Part shown: one piece after another, positions 42,935 through 49,122 of the stretch
Position numbering within the stretch: position 1 is the stretch's first letter
How the letters are laid out: every line of letters starts with the position of its first letter
Virus record (IMG/VR): IMGVR_UViG_3300025679_000001
Span: 64,001 to 128,000 of that record
Reading direction: 5' to 3' (one strand)
Length of the DNA: 64,000 bases
DNA from: a virus
Program-made: the position numbers and the translations under genes
The notes under the pieces: model-generated
The model's input: only the letters and a program-made list of their open reading frames with translations
Databases searched by the model: none
Told to the model about the DNA's origin: nothing

Positions 42935-43008
42935 TGGCACGTGCTGTAGGAATCGAACCCACGTTAACGGTGTTGGAAGCCGCAGTTCTACCATTGAACT
43001 AAACACGC
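42935..43008 (-). tRNA. tRNA-Trp (CCA)
   Basis: 74 nt, G73-CCA. D arm TAGTTCAATGGTAGAAC is Trp-like; anticodon loop TTCCAAC on stem GCGG/CCGT puts CCA at 34-36. A shifted reading as Gly TCC pairs worse and conflicts with G73. Confidence 0.8.
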
Positions 43009-43009
43009 A

Positions 43010-43097
43010 TGGCGGAAATGTGAGGTATCGATCCCCAAGCGCTTACGCGCTCCACTCCGTTTCCAACGGAGGGTGATCCCTGATCACTTAACTTTCC
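43010..43097 (-). tRNA. tRNA-Ser (GGA)
   Basis: 88 nt class II with G73-CCA. Anticodon arm CTCCG-TTGGAAA-CGGAG is perfect; variable arm AGCGC-GTAA-GCGCT. T loop ATCGATA and two acceptor mismatches. Only one base separates it from tRNA-Trp. Confidence 0.8.
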
Positions 43098-43102
43098 AAA
43101 TA

Positions 43103-43189
43103 TGGCGGAGAGCGGAGGACTCGAACCCCAGACGCGTGGCGTCCCTTTCCGCTTCGAACGGGAGGCTGTACCTAACAGCTTCACTCTCC
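43103..43189 (-). tRNA. tRNA-Ser (CGA)
   Basis: 87 nt class II, G73-CCA. Acceptor GGAGAGT/GCTCTCC, anticodon loop TTCGAAG, T loop TTCGAGT. Confidence 0.85.
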
Positions 43190-43201
43190 AAAAACTCGTT
43201 G

Positions 43202-43209
43202 TATTTATA
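43202..43209 (-). promoter_or_regulatory. Late promoter TATAAATA before the Ser/Trp tRNAs
   Basis: ATATAAATAC on the minus strand, directly after the 43211-43238 hairpin. Confidence 0.6.
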
Positions 43210-43210
43210 T

Positions 43211-43238
43211 CGGAGGGGCGAACGGTGCCGCCCCTCCG
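43211..43238 (-). terminator. 10-bp GC hairpin after the 43251 gene
   Basis: CGGAGGGGCG/CGCCCCTCCG perfect stem, 8-nt loop. The following ATATAAATA is AT-rich but not a T-run, so the terminator call is moderate. Confidence 0.6.
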
Positions 43239-43250
43239 TAGATAGTCAGC

Positions 43251-43535
43251 TTAGAGACACTGCTGTCCGGTAAGGTTACCGTGAACGACGCCGACGGCAG
43301 ACCCAGCAGCGGTACCGATGAGGGTACCTCCGATGAAGTACGGGGCGCCGTAAGCTACGACTGCACCAAAACCGCCAGTGAGGAGACCGAGGGCCGCTCC
43401 GACGAAGATCAGAGGAACCTGACCTGCCGCGCACGAAGGAATAAGCTGTACCTTCTTGGCGGAAGCGTCAGCGGTGGAAACCATAGCCGATGCAGCGATG
43501 AGGGCTGCGACGCCCAGCGTTAAGAACTTTTTCAT
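43251..43535 (-). CDS. Exported glycine-zipper-like protein
   Basis: 94 aa. Signal peptide MKKFLTLGVAALIAASAMVS with an ADASA cleavage site. The mature part has Gly-rich hydrophobic repeats (LGLLTGGFGAVVAYG, GGTLIGTAAGSAVGVV), like glycine-zipper envelope proteins, and two Cys. It may insert into the envelope, as in exclusion or lysis control. Confidence 0.7.
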   Translation of the reverse strand: MKKFLTLGVAALIAASAMVSTADASAKKVQLIPSCAAGQVPLIFVGAALGLLTGGFGAVVAYGAPYFIGGTLIGTAAGSAVGVVHGNLTGQQCL

Positions 43536-43573
43536 ACTAGTTTTTTACTCCTTGTTTGTTTACTAGGGGTGCA

Positions 43574-43603
43574 GCTATACACTACTTGCTGCGGGGGTGT
43601 CAA
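43574..43603 (-). promoter_or_regulatory. Early promoter of the exported protein gene
   Basis: TTGACA-N18-TATAGC. Confidence 0.65.
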
Positions 43604-44160
43604 CCGCCGTATTTCCTACGACGCTTGAGCTTAGACGCGGACAGCTGTCTGATGGTCTGTCCGTTCTTAATCTCGGCGGAGCGCTGCTTGATCTCTGCGA
43701 ACTTGTCGGCGCAGAAGGAAGCTGCCGGCGAGTTCGGCTTGATCATCGGTATGACGTTGCAGGTCGCCCTGATGTAGCCGATAGCCTCGTTCATGACGAT
43801 GTTGGAACCGTGCATCGCGGAACCGTTGATGTCGAGGTGAACCTCGAAATGGCGGTCGCCGAACGAGTCCTTCAGCCTCATGCAGAGGTCAGCGATCTTG
43901 TAGACCTCAGTCATCAGGCGCATGCGGGGCGCGTTCTTGTTCTTGTCGTAGTCGACCTCACGGACGACCTCGCCGAAGACTCGGCAGCCGTTCTTACCGT
44001 TGATGTGGACGACGGCGCATACTGCGTAGTCGGCGTACCAGACTCCACGCACCTTGTGGCGCTCAGAGTCGCCGCCGATGTAGATCTTGGTCTCCGGGGA
44101 CTGTGCCCTGATGAAGTCCATGACCTCCTCGTCGTTCATCTTCTTTCTGAAAATGCTCAT
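43600..44160 (-). CDS. RNase H-like protein (YkuK/DUF458 type)
   Basis: 186 aa from ATG 44160 (GGAG 7 nt upstream). KIYIGGDSERHK, CRVFGEVVREVDYD, RLMTEVYKIADL and HFEVHLDINGSAMHGSN match the predicted RNase H-like fold of DUF458 proteins (IGxDSQ...; EV.iDiN....S). Acts perhaps on RNA or structured DNA; not the T4 Rnh family. Confidence 0.7.
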   Translation of the reverse strand: MSIFRKKMNDEEVMDFIRAQSPETKIYIGGDSERHKVRGVWYADYAVCAVVHINGKNGCRVFGEVVREVDYDKNKNAPRMRLMTEVYKIADLCMRLKDSFGDRHFEVHLDINGSAMHGSNIVMNEAIGYIRATCNVIPMIKPNSPAASFCADKFAEIKQRSAEIKNGQTIRQLSASKLKRRRKYGG

Positions 44161-44171
44161 GTTCTCTCTCC

Positions 44172-44828
44172 TTACTTCCAGAGGAGATCGAACCTCCCCT
44201 TCATAATCTCGCTGCACCTTCCGGACTTGCCGGTTCGGTGATCTTCGACCAAGTTGTCCCTAAAGCGGTACGTCCTGATCTTGTCTCCGCGCATCCCAGA
44301 CCCGATCTGGTTAGCTCTCGAATTATTTATCGCGTCGTGGTGGTCTCTCGCCATGGCGCCTCCTATTCTCTTCTCCATCTCTCGTCTAGCCTCGCGAAGA
44401 TTGTCCTCGCGATTCCTGGACGAAGCCGTCACTACTGTTCCGGAGGGGACGTGCGTCATCCTGACTGAGCACTGCTTCTTGTTTCGGTGCTGTCCTCCGG
44501 CTCCAGTCCCAGAAAAGTAATCTATTCTGAGATCATTGTCAACCAGTCCAGTGACTGCTTTTTCTCCGGCGACGTACGCCACCGTCACGGTGCTAGTGTG
44601 GACGCGACCTGACCTCTCGTTCGCTGGAACTCTCTGGATCCTGTGACCACCGGACTCCTGAGAGAGGTCCTTGTCGACCTCAGCCTTCCAGAACCCAGGT
44701 CTGGTCTCCACGACCCGGTGCTTTCAGGAGAAGCGCTCGAACATCCTCAAGTAAGCGTCGGCCAGCTCGCTCACGAACAGCTTGGCGTCGTCCCCGCCCT
44801 CGGCGGCCCTGATCTCTATGTGTCCCAT
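44172..44828 (-). CDS. Class I release factor-like protein with in-frame UGA
   Basis: ATG 44828 with AAGGA upstream. Frame: MGHIEIRAAEGGDDAKLFVS and so on to FERFS, then TGA (44724-44726), then KHRVVETRPGFWKAEVDKDL. It continues in the same frame with QESGGHRIQRVPANERSGRV, HTSTVTVAY and the catalytic GTGAGGQHRNKKQ, ending with RTYRFRDNLVEDHRTG. The codon-recognition domain is absent. Both sides of the UGA belong to one RF domain, so UGA readthrough, RF2-style autoregulation, or a disabling mutation are the options. Confidence 0.8.
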
Positions 44829-44829
44829 T

Positions 44830-45054
44830 TTATAAGTCCTTAGCTGGTGTCCTCGTCGTGTCGAGCTCAAAGTACTCGCTCGTCCCGAACAGGATGTTGT
44901 ATACGTTAGGCTTCCCGATCTCTGAGAGAAGACGATTGACGATCATTGCTGAGATAGACCCGATTCTATCGTCGTCGTTCTCTCGCTGAGCAAGGTCGTT
45001 GAGCGTCGAGATGACTTCACTCTTCGATATAGGGTGTTCCGTTAAGTTTCTCAT
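44830..45054 (-). CDS. Hypothetical protein
   Basis: 74 aa (MRNLTEHPISKSEVISTLND...), helical, acidic. GAGAAG precedes the ATG. It overlaps the zinc-binding gene by 38 nt and is adjacent to the release factor gene. Not recognised. Confidence 0.6.
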   Translation of the reverse strand: MRNLTEHPISKSEVISTLNDLAQRENDDDRIGSISAMIVNRLLSEIGKPNVYNILFGTSEYFELDTTRTPAKDL

Positions 45055-45274
45055 GTCGCTTCTCTCTTATGGGGGCGCCTTCTACTTCTCTTCGGTGTCC
45101 GCACGCCCAACGGCACGAGCACGACTGAAAGTTGTCTGCTCTTCTCTGAACACTGCGCTCGACCCACTCTGCGTCTTCTTTGTATGGCGTCTGTATGTTC
45201 TTTATGATGAACCTAGCGTGGTTCTCCATGCGCTTCCTATGATGGCGCCTGTGAGCCCTTGTTCTGTCTCTCAT
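45017..45274 (-). CDS. Small Cys/Arg-rich zinc-binding-like protein
   Basis: 85 aa. Very basic N-terminus, then RADNFQSCSCRWACGHRREV and a REKRHEK end. This CSC..(x)CG.rR..g...qEk pattern is a widespread small phage/bacterial family, probably zinc binding. Nucleic-acid contact is likely from charge. Confidence 0.65.
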   Translation of the reverse strand: MRDRTRAHRRHHRKRMENHARFIIKNIQTPYKEDAEWVERSVQRRADNFQSCSCRWACGHRREVEGAPIREKRHEKLNGTPYIEE

Positions 45275-45336
45275 CTTGTCCTCTATCGTGAGGTACCGCC
45301 CTATGCGGCACGCTCATAGTAGAGTGTTCTTTATAC

Positions 45337-45645
45337 TTAGCCATGCTTGTTACCAAAAACTTCCGTTACTTTCCCGTAAACGTTATCCGTCCAACCGTTA
45401 GTGCCGCCGTGGTTGTTTCCGATCAGCACCAAGCCTTCCTTGCTGATGTTCTTCACGAGGTGGGTGTAGTACCTATTACCTACCTTAGCGTAGACTATGT
45501 CACCGATCGAAACGTCCTTGAGCTCGCACGGACTCAGTTCGTGCTCCTGGCCGGACTTGATCAGAGGAGTCATAGAATTCCCCTTCTCGGACGTCACGAA
45601 CGTCTCGCCGGACTCAAGTCGTTTTCTCTTTAAGTTCTCACCCAT
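45337..45645 (-). CDS. S26/S24-type peptidase-like protein, SipW-like
   Basis: 102 aa. EKGNSMTPLIKSGQEHELSP (Ser in GNSM), VSIGDIVYAKVG and YYTHLVKNISKEGLVLIG follow the Ser/His layout of SipW/ER-type signal peptidases (SM.P.l..Gd...; tHrv). No membrane helix is present, so it may be soluble or inactive. A role in protein processing is possible. Confidence 0.6.
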   Translation of the reverse strand: MGENLKRKRLESGETFVTSEKGNSMTPLIKSGQEHELSPCELKDVSIGDIVYAKVGNRYYTHLVKNISKEGLVLIGNNHGGTNGWTDNVYGKVTEVFGNKHG

Positions 45646-45662
45646 GTATCACCCATAGTTCA

Positions 45663-45798
45663 CCATTTTCGTTAGGACTCACAGAATGCTCGCAGGGAAT
45701 TGAACCCTGTCTGGTCTACCATGAGCCCAGTGCAGCCGTTACACCTCTCGACTCTCTTTCTCGGACGGCCGTCCGATAGCGAGTCCTAACGAAAGTGG
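45663..45798 (-). ncRNA. tRNA-like element inside a 17-bp helix
   Basis: TTTCGTTAGGACTC at 45667-45680 pairs exactly with GAGTCCTAACGAAA at 45781-45794, and CCA/TGG extends it past one mismatch. Inside: hairpin CGGAC-GGCC-GTCCG, D-like arm GTGT-AACGGCT-GCAC, CTGG/CCAG with a 12-nt loop containing CTCAT, and T arm CAGGG-TTCAATT-CCCTG. No acceptor stem. Confidence 0.5.
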
Positions 45799-45884
45799 CG
45801 GAGAACTGAGATCCCGACTCCCAAGCCGTTTCCGGCTCGAATCGCTTAGCAAGCGTTCCCCGCACCCTGGCGAGTTAGCTCTCC
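45796..45884 (-). tRNA. tRNA-Ser (GCT)
   Basis: 89 nt class II, G73-CCA. Acceptor GGAGAGC/GTTCTCC, anticodon loop TTGCTAA, variable arm AGCCG-GAAA-CGGCT. T loop TCGGGAT is atypical. Its CCA doubles as part of the 45663-45798 helix. Confidence 0.78.
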
Positions 45885-45903
45885 GTTCCACTATTTAGTC
45901 GCT

Positions 45904-46140
45904 TCAGAGGCGATCCTGGTAGTCCGCGACGAAAGCTTCGGCGTAGACGTTCGGGTCCACTCCGATGATGTTACAGAAACTGATCGCGTCGTCCATCAGG
46001 ACGTCCGCTTCCGTCTGGTAGTTGAAAAAAAGGTCGGACAGCTGAAGGTCGGTAAGCGTTACTTCAGCAGGAAGTGGTTTAGGTGCCGGAGTTGGTGGGA
46101 CTACGGCGGCGTTCGGGTCTACTTTTGGGGCTGTTCCCAT
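45904..46140 (-). CDS. Pro-rich small protein, N-terminal duplicate pair
   Basis: 78 aa from ATG 46140 (GGAG 8 nt upstream). MGTAPKVDPNAAVVPPTPAP linker, then an acidic helical domain (FNYQTEADVLMDDAISF). The first residues are shared with the 46176 gene (MGTAPKTDP). Function unknown. Confidence 0.65.
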   Translation of the reverse strand: MGTAPKVDPNAAVVPPTPAPKPLPAEVTLTDLQLSDLFFNYQTEADVLMDDAISFCNIIGVDPNVYAEAFVADYQDRL

Positions 46141-46175
46141 GTTCATTTCTCCTTCGTTTCTAAGTTTCCGAGTTT

Positions 46176-46313
46176 CTAGGCTTCCGACTCCTCGGTAGCC
46201 AAGTCGTCGGCAACATCTTCTTCGAGCTGGTCCTCTTCTTCGTCAGCGCGTACTGGCGCTGGTGGAACTTCTGGAACAGACTGTGTTGGGTCGGTCTTCG
46301 GTGCAGTGCCCAT
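46176..46313 (-). CDS. 45-aa acidic protein sharing the MGTAPK leader
   Basis: MGTAPKTDPTQSVPEVPPAP then a strongly acidic tail (DEEEDQLEEDVADDLATEES). GGAG 8 nt upstream, the same start context as its neighbour. Promoter at 46359-46387. Confidence 0.6.
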   Translation of the reverse strand: MGTAPKTDPTQSVPEVPPAPVRADEEEDQLEEDVADDLATEESEA

Positions 46314-46358
46314 GTTCATTTTCTCCTTTTCTAGGGTTTGTTTACTCTAGTAGTTGGT

Positions 46359-46387
46359 CAGTTACACTATATTTTAGCCAATGTCAA
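46359..46387 (-). promoter_or_regulatory. Early promoter of the MGTAPK pair
   Basis: TTGACA-N17-TAACTG. Confidence 0.7.
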
Positions 46388-46463
46388 CTTTTTTTGGAAC
46401 CTTTTGGGCTCTAGGTGATTCAATGGTAGTCAGAACAACTGGCGTTAAAAAGGAAATGTTATT

Positions 46464-46685
46464 ATGAACATCAAGAACAACTTAAAGAATAAGATAGCCG
46501 AGGTAGGGGTTAAGGACCCTGAAAAGACGTCGGTGGACGGTTTCAACCTTATCGGGTATGATCCTAACAGGCGTACCCGCTTCTGGATCGTTCAGAAAGC
46601 GGCCGGTAAGAAGTATCACGAGAGCAACCTCTTTGTAGCAATGAGGTGGAAGTCCAGTAAGGACCTAACTGCGTCTACGATCTAG
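46464..46685 (+). CDS. Hypothetical plus-strand protein
   Basis: 73 aa (MNIKNNLKNKIAEVGVKDPE...), basic, with RTRFWIVQKAAGKKYHESN. AAGGA 10 nt before the ATG. Overlaps the MazG-like gene 3' end by 11 nt (convergent). Not recognised. Confidence 0.6.
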   Translation: MNIKNNLKNKIAEVGVKDPEKTSVDGFNLIGYDPNRRTRFWIVQKAAGKKYHESNLFVAMRWKSSKDLTASTI

Positions 46686-46920
46686 TACCGTCTCTAAAGG
46701 CGCGCGCCGTGGCGTCCTTCATCTTCACCAGTTCTCCTAAGCTGATGTTATGGTTCTCCACGGCGTAGGCCTCTATAGCTCCTATGAGATCCGACAGCTC
46801 TATAAGAGCCATCACTGGGTTGTTCTGCCTCACCGCGTCCTGAAACTCCTCGAACTCCTCCCGGATCTTCGAGCGCTGGCCGAGCACACCCTTCTCGATA
46901 CTCGTTACGTGATAGCCCAT
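46675..46920 (-). CDS. MazG-like pyrophosphohydrolase-fold protein
   Basis: 81 aa. SKIREEFEEFQDAVRQ (EExxE/D), ALIELSDLIGAIEAYA and KMKDATARAFRDGTR fit a small all-alpha NTP pyrophosphohydrolase (E.EE..E; D..gA). It could clean up nucleotides or act on alarmones. Confidence 0.75.
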   Translation of the reverse strand: MGYHVTSIEKGVLGQRSKIREEFEEFQDAVRQNNPVMALIELSDLIGAIEAYAVENHNISLGELVKMKDATARAFRDGTRS

Positions 46921-46922
46921 CG

Positions 46923-47072
46923 CTATAGGTCCTCTCGCTTCAACATGTTACACTTCGAACACTTATAGATTACTACCAGCCCAACTACTGCTCCGCTGCC
47001 GTTGAGTAAGTTTTCTTCTCGGTACGTGTACCAGTCGTGACCCCACAGCATGTGCCAGAAAAACTTGATCAT
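46923..47072 (-). CDS. 49-aa protein with CxxC
   Basis: MIKFFWHMLWGHDWYTYREE, a hydrophobic GAVVGLVVIY stretch and a CSKCN end. The ATG overlaps the stop of the synthetase-like gene (ATGA), supporting expression. Unknown role. Confidence 0.5.
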   Translation of the reverse strand: MIKFFWHMLWGHDWYTYREENLLNGSGAVVGLVVIYKCSKCNMLKREDL

Positions 47073-47620
47073 CTTTTCAACAGCCTCGAGAAGCGAGGTT
47101 CAGCCAGTCCGGTGCCATAGGTCCAGTCGACGAAGTCGCACGTCCTCTCCCCGTAGGATCCTACCTCTACGCCCTTGTAGTATAGGTCAGCTGTGTCCTC
47201 AGTGACGCCGTAGCCGGTGATCGTAGAGCCACCGACGCTCTTCATGAAGTCCCTGGCGTCAGACATGAGGTGAGAGTAGCAGCGCCTGTCCTTCCCGTAG
47301 GAGATCAACTCGTTCTTTAGGAAGTACTTGGTGTGCGTCGAGTCGAACGAGTCGTTCCTCATACATGGCGTGATCGTCTGGAATGTGCCGGACTCAGGCA
47401 AGTGCCCTTTGTTGATGAGGTAGAGGAATCCCTGCTCACCGGACGCCACGAAAGACTTGATCTTCTCCTCGGAGTCCTTCTGGACTATGAACTCGGCCGA
47501 GTGGTGAGGCTTGGTGATCTTAGAGATGGCCGGAGTGACGAGCCACGGAGCCTCGATGCGCTGGTAGCCTCGAGCCTCGTAGAACTCGACACTCTTGGCT
47601 AGAAGGTTGTAGGAGATCAT
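47069..47620 (-). CDS. Truncated class II aminoacyl-tRNA synthetase-like protein
   Basis: 183 aa. GYQRIEAPWLVTPAISKI resembles the motif 1 end, FQTITPCMRNDSFDSTHTKY with KNELISYG resembles motif 2, and WTYGTGLAEPRFSRLL resembles motif 3 (GxGxxxxR). No anticodon-binding domain. Could be a synthetase paralogue that aminoacylates or adenylates another target, or a remnant. Identity of the amino acid cannot be read. Confidence 0.6.
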   Translation of the reverse strand: MISYNLLAKSVEFYEARGYQRIEAPWLVTPAISKITKPHHSAEFIVQKDSEEKIKSFVASGEQGFLYLINKGHLPESGTFQTITPCMRNDSFDSTHTKYFLKNELISYGKDRRCYSHLMSDARDFMKSVGGSTITGYGVTEDTADLYYKGVEVGSYGERTCDFVDWTYGTGLAEPRFSRLLKR

Positions 47621-47799
47621 TTCTTACTCGATAAGTGTAGGGACACGATGTGTGTTCGAAGACGCATCACTTCGTCGAAGAGGCGCTTAACATCTCCTGC
47701 CGAGGCGTACTGCCATTTGTTCTTGGCGAGCTTTTCGATTGTTTCTTCGAGAGTGGGCGTCTTGAAGTCAATACCCTTCTCTTCGTCATCTTTTTTCAT
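47617..47799 (-). CDS. Hypothetical small protein
   Basis: 60 aa from ATG 47799 (MKKDDEEKGIDFKTPTLEET...), helical. The only SD (GAGG) lies within the 3' acceptor strand of the adjacent tRNA-Arg, so tRNA processing would remove it. ATGA overlap with the synthetase-like gene. Confidence 0.6.
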   Translation of the reverse strand: MKKDDEEKGIDFKTPTLEETIEKLAKNKWQYASAGDVKRLFDEVMRLRTHIVSLHLSSKK

Positions 47800-47801
47800 A
47801 A

Positions 47802-47883
47802 TGGGCCTCACGGCAGGACTCGAACCCGCGTTTTCATTCCATCTACCTTTTTCGACGTTCGTAGCGTCGAGGGATACGTGAGG
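47802..47883 (-). tRNA. D-armless tRNA-Arg-like (ACG)
   Basis: 82 nt, C73-CCA. Acceptor CCTCACG/CGTGAGG and T arm GCGGG-TTCGAGT-CCTGC are regular. A perfect hairpin TCGACG-CTACGAA-CGTCGA gives ACG. Only TCCC lies where the D arm should be, and a 22-nt linker follows. Confidence 0.6.
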
Positions 47884-47911
47884 ATCTATACGGCCAGTCA
47901 ATCAATGTCAA
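47883..47911 (-). promoter_or_regulatory. Promoter of the tRNA-Arg / 47799 unit
   Basis: TTGACA-N17-TAGATC (or N15-TATAGA) on the minus strand. Confidence 0.7.
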
Positions 47912-47920
47912 CTGGCAAGA

Positions 47921-47995
47921 TGGTGGAGAATATCGGGAACGATCCGATGTCTACCGCTTGCAAGGCGGGTGCTCTCCCAATTGAGCTAATTCCCC
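47921..47995 (-). tRNA. tRNA-Ala (TGC)
   Basis: 75 nt with CCA. D arm TAGCTCAATTGGGAGAGC, anticodon arm CCCGC-CTTGCAA-GCGGT. T loop ATCGTTC is unusual. The upstream gene's stop lies within its 5' end. Confidence 0.85.
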
Positions 47996-48183
47996 GGGTC
48001 TTTTACGTTCCTCGCCTTAAGAGGAGGTTCGTACTTTTTAGTTCTCATGACTTCGGAGAGTTCTGCGTCTCTCTTTGTCCGCTCGAAGTTCATGTCATAC
48101 TTCAAGTCCGAGAGACGGTTGATCCTCACGAGCCTGAACGCTACACCCATGTATTCGGGCGAGAAATTACTAGTCATAGCCAT
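47986..48183 (-). CDS. Hypothetical basic protein
   Basis: 65 aa from the second ATG of the run (GGAG 6 nt upstream). FRLVRINRLSDLKYDMNFER then a Lys-rich tail. Its end overlaps tRNA-Ala by 10 nt. Not recognised. Confidence 0.6.
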   Translation of the reverse strand: MAMTSNFSPEYMGVAFRLVRINRLSDLKYDMNFERTKRDAELSEVMRTKKYEPPLKARNVKDPGN

Positions 48184-48199
48184 CATAAACTCCAAAAAT

Positions 48200-48273
48200 T
48201 GGAGTTACCGGAAGGAATCGAACCTTCATAGGAGGATTTGCAATCCCCAGCGTAACCACTCCGCCACGGCAAC
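48200..48273 (-). tRNA. tRNA-Cys (GCA)
   Basis: 74 nt, U73-CCA as expected for Cys. D arm GCGGAGTGGTTACGC, anticodon loop TTGCAAA, T arm GAAGG-TTCGATT-CCTTC. Confidence 0.9.
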
Positions 48274-48276
48274 ATT

Positions 48277-48355
48277 TGGTGATTCCGACAGGACTCGAAC
48301 CTGCATACAACCGCTTAGAAGGCGGAGGCCTGTGTCCAGCTCGAGCCACGGAACC
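48277..48355 (-). tRNA. tRNA-Arg (TCT)
   Basis: 79 nt with CCA. Anticodon arm CCGC-CTTCTAA-GCGG, T arm GCAGG-TTCGAGT-CCTGT; D loop is large. Confidence 0.85.
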
Positions 48356-48361
48356 ATATAA

Positions 48362-48384
48362 ACCCGGGGCTGATGACCCCGGGT
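48362..48384 (-). terminator. 8-bp hairpin before tRNA-Arg
   Basis: ACCCGGGG/CCCCGGGT with a 7-nt loop; followed by TTATA rather than a T-run, so it may be a leader structure or weak terminator. Confidence 0.45.
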
Positions 48385-48451
48385 CTTAGATTTGCCAGCG
48401 CCTTGCGGGTCTCAATAGTGCCCTCCCGAAAGCGATAGCAGTAGTTACTGT

Positions 48452-48480
48452 AGTATATATAAGAAAATCTAGGGTGTCAA
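48452..48480 (-). promoter_or_regulatory. Promoter of the Arg-Cys-Ala tRNA unit
   Basis: TTGACA-N17-TATACT, followed by a leader of about 60 nt with a hairpin. Confidence 0.8.
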
Positions 48481-48483
48481 CTG

Positions 48484-49122
48484 CTAAAACGACAGTTTCC
48501 TGTCCCTCATCGCCCACTCAGCGTAGTCCGCCTTGACGTCTACCCAGATCAATCGCGTCTGTGGTTTACTTTGAGTCTTGTTCCACACCATGACGTTGTA
48601 GTCGATGAAGCCTCCGATTGGTTTCTCCCAGTACGCCTCGTCGCAATTAACGCGCCCGTAGATCATACAATAGGATGGTGGGACCTCCTGAAAGAGACCT
48701 TTGCCTCTCCTGGTAGACTGAAGATAGCTGTGCCTCAGGAACAGAGCGAGTGTCTTGCAACTCGACGCAGCCCAGTGTCTGATGATCTTCTCTGGGATGT
48801 TATCCGCGTAGGGTGGATTTGTGATCACCGAATCGTACTTAGAGTAGTCGTGATCTAAACAGTCGATGCCGTACGTGACTGGTTGAGTCTTGTCGTAAAG
48901 GTAAGTGTGCAGATCGTAGGATGTTACCTGATCGCCCATTCCTGAGGCGAGCCAACCTTTTCCAGCGCACGGTTCGAGTATCTGTCCTGGCTCGATGTTC
49001 AGGATTCGAAGTTGCTTGACTATCGAGTAGCCGACAAAAGGAGGAGTGGGATAGTAGTCGTTCTTGACACGTCCTTCAGTCTTCGCTCTTATGTGTATGG
49101 TGGCCACTCTAGAAGTCGACAC
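48484..49122 (-). CDS. DNA N6-adenine methyltransferase-like protein
   Basis: 212 aa. DYYPTPPFVGYSIVKQL, ILEPCAGKGWLASGM (SAM site), SVITNPPYADNIPEK (NPPY). This is the N-6 adenine methyltransferase pattern of small phage enzymes. No endonuclease partner is visible; orphan modification is likely. Confidence 0.82.
   Translation of the reverse strand: MSTSRVATIHIRAKTEGRVKNDYYPTPPFVGYSIVKQLRILNIEPGQILEPCAGKGWLASGMGDQVTSYDLHTYLYDKTQPVTYGIDCLDHDYSKYDSVITNPPYADNIPEKIIRHWAASSCKTLALFLRHSYLQSTRRGKGLFQEVPPSYCMIYGRVNCDEAYWEKPIGGFIDYNVMVWNKTQSKPQTRLIWVDVKADYAEWAMRDRKLSF

Noticed and set aside
42935-43008. tRNA-Gly(TCC) reading
   Set aside because: Shifting the loop gives a worse stem, and G73 plus the D arm match Trp; CCA reading preferred.
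44172-44828. RF2-type +1 frameshift at the UGA
   Set aside because: The downstream release-factor frame is the same as the upstream one, so a shift would leave the domain; no close SD-like stimulator.
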